Of a stretch of 6,355 bases of DNA, positions 5,420 to 6,355 are shown piece after piece. The notes below the pieces were generated by a model. The model saw only the letters and a list, made by a program, of their open reading frames with translations. It was not told the DNA's origin and did not search any database. Made by a program: the position numbers and the translations under genes. The DNA comes from Planctomycetota bacterium. GTDB taxonomy: Bacteria; Planctomycetota; Phycisphaerae; Sedimentisphaerales; SM23-30. The stretch spans positions 1-6,355 of the forward strand of contig JAKQBU010000107.1 of NCBI GenBank assembly GCA_029573975.1, written 5' to 3'. The first letter of the stretch is position 1. Each line of letters begins with the position of its first letter.

Positions 5420-6254
5420 GCCGGTGCTATTCGGCGCAGAAGAAGCGGCGGACAGCGGCGAAGAATGGGAATCCCTGCTGGATCAGGCCGGCGAGGATCC
5501 TTTGCCGCCCGGGGAAGAGCAGGCAGCTCCGCTCAATCCGCGTTCGGAACCCAGGTTGGAGAATCCGGAAAAACGTCCGGCCCGGGAAAAGGAACATCCG
5601 GCGCCGGCAGAAGGACGGGGACCGGGTTTTGGACCGGGCAGGGGAATGGGGCGTCCTTTTTTTGCACCAACGGACCCTGCCGTTTTGCTGGAATTTCTCC
5701 GCCAGCATGAACCGGAACTGGCTGCCCGGCTGGAAGCGATGAAAGAGGAAAATCCCCGCCAATATCGGCACCGCGTCCATATGCTGGGACGGATGTACGG
5801 ACCGGTCATCGAACAGATGAAACTGGATCCGGAAATGGCGGGACTAACCCTCCAGCGAATCAAGCAGCGATTGAAAGTGGAGAATACCCTCAAAAAAATT
5901 CATGCAGAACCCAAACAAGGGAGTTCGGAAAATCTTACGGGTCAACTAAGAAGTCAGGTTGCCGGTTTGTTTGATATTATCCTCCAGCAGGAACAGTTGC
6001 GCCTAACCCAGTGGCAGAGCCAGATTGCCGAATGGTCTGTTCCGGATGAGAACGGCGGCAAGGCGGATCCGGGTGAGGCCCGAGACCGCAAACCGGAATG
6101 GGGAATGGCCCAGGAGCGGATGCGAAAACTGCAGGAACGCCTCAAAGAACACCAGGCGAATCTGAAAAACTGGAAGAGCCGCCGCGAATTGATTATCGAT
6201 GCCCATATGGAGGAACTGCTGAATAATCACCAGCCCTTCCCCTGGGGGAGATAA
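5364..6254 (+). CDS. Exported helical protein of unknown function
   Basis: I chose ATG 5364 (296 residues) because it gives a clean signal peptide: MK, a hydrophobic core ATGILIALSVLIW, and probable cleavage near FGA/EE (about 25). No lipobox is seen. Residues 26-82 are rich in Pro, Glu and Ala and probably disordered. Residues 84-98 form a Gly/Arg/Pro segment (GRGPGFGPGRGMGR). The rest (about 104-290) is mostly charged helix, with PAVLLEFLRQHEPELAARLEAMKEENPRQYRHRV (106-139), a QVAGLFDIILQQEQLRLTQWQSQIAEW helix (198-224) and an ERMRKLQERLKEHQANLKNWKSRRELIIDAHMEELL stretch (251-286) that looks like a coiled coil. From memory, similar uncharacterised proteins follow ECF sigma genes in planctomycetes. 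The build resembles Spy/CpxP or CnrX-type periplasmic helical proteins, but their LTxxQ motifs are missing. It may be a stress sensor, chaperone or effector of the sigma system. It overlaps the membrane-protein gene by 56 bases. Confidence 0.82.
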   Translation: MKIATGILIALSVLIWYPRPVLFGAEEAADSGEEWESLLDQAGEDPLPPGEEQAAPLNPRSEPRLENPEKRPAREKEHPAPAEGRGPGFGPGRGMGRPFFAPTDPAVLLEFLRQHEPELAARLEAMKEENPRQYRHRVHMLGRMYGPVIEQMKLDPEMAGLTLQRIKQRLKVENTLKKIHAEPKQGSSENLTGQLRSQVAGLFDIILQQEQLRLTQWQSQIAEWSVPDENGGKADPGEARDRKPEWGMAQERMRKLQERLKEHQANLKNWKSRRELIIDAHMEELLNNHQPFPWGR

Positions 6255-6262
6255 CCAAAACC

Positions 6263-6355
6263 TTAATTTTTCCGCCAGAAATTGGGGGTAAAGAGGCATG
6301 CCACCACCATAATTTCCAGCCGGCCCAGAATCATCAGCAGCGACAGCAGCAGTTT
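6263..6355 (-). CDS. C-terminal end of a TrkH/KtrB-type potassium transporter
   Basis: Only the last 30 codons and a TAA stop (6265-6263) are inside the window; the gene continues past the right edge. The translation, KLLLSLLMILGRLEIM followed by VVACLFTPNFWRKN, matches the conserved end of TrkH-family subunits: a hydrophobic helix, the GRLEI signature, and a closing LFTPxFW before a basic tail. TrkH is the membrane K+-translocating subunit, which works with a cytoplasmic NAD/nucleotide-binding TrkA partner that is not in view. The gene converges on the exported-protein gene with only eight bases between the stop codons, and I see no clear terminator between them. The subfamily cannot be decided from so short a piece. 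Confidence 0.85.
   Translation of the reverse strand, partial: KLLLSLLMILGRLEIMVVACLFTPNFWRKN

Noticed and set aside
6236..6250. A short hairpin (CTTCCC with GGGGAG) at the end of the exported-protein gene, as a terminator
   Set aside because: The stem is only six pairs including one G-U, it lies within the coding sequence, and the nearest T-run (6266-6270) is 15 bases further on.

Overview
This window looks like ordinary chromosomal DNA from a Gram-negative-type heterotrophic bacterium. Coding regions are moderately GC-rich and the one long intergenic region is AT-rich. The organism cannot be fixed from the sequence. The mix of a glycosidase-like tail, a DUF3417-type alpha-glucan phosphorylase, and an ECF sigma factor followed by a membrane protein and an exported Arg/Glu-rich helical protein suggests Planctomycetota or a neighbouring PVC lineage. 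That is an impression from family resemblance, not a measurement. I see no mobile element, CRISPR array, tRNA or rRNA.

Layout from left to right. Bases 3-317 (+) are the last 104 codons of a protein whose end resembles the C-terminal beta domain of carbohydrate-active enzymes. Bases 421-1215 (+) encode a complete fumarylacetoacetate-hydrolase-family enzyme. It converges on a complete alpha-glucan phosphorylase on the minus strand (1316-3913), and a strong hairpin with a T-tract (1228-1268) terminates the phosphorylase transcript. A 401-base AT-rich region (3914-4314) separates the phosphorylase from a divergent operon and is unusually rich in inverted repeats.

The operon (+) holds three tightly packed genes: an ECF-type sigma-70 factor (4315-4893), a single-pass membrane protein in the position and topology of an anti-sigma factor (4880-5419), and a secreted or periplasmic helical protein with a signal peptide (5364-6254). 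The genes overlap by 14 and 56 bases, so they are probably transcribed and translated together. A reasonable model is a cell-envelope sensing module: the membrane protein holds the sigma factor, and the exported protein is either the sensor partner or the effector. Eight bases after the operon, on the opposite strand, lie the last 30 codons of a TrkH-type potassium transporter (6263-6355), recognisable from its conserved C-terminal sequence.

The genes to the left of 3913 are metabolic: glycogen or maltodextrin phosphorolysis, and cleavage or isomerisation of an oxo-acid. Those to the right are regulatory or envelope-related. I found no clearly new system. The parts most worth a second look are the dyad-rich divergent control region and the sigma/membrane/exported-protein operon with its 56-base overlap.
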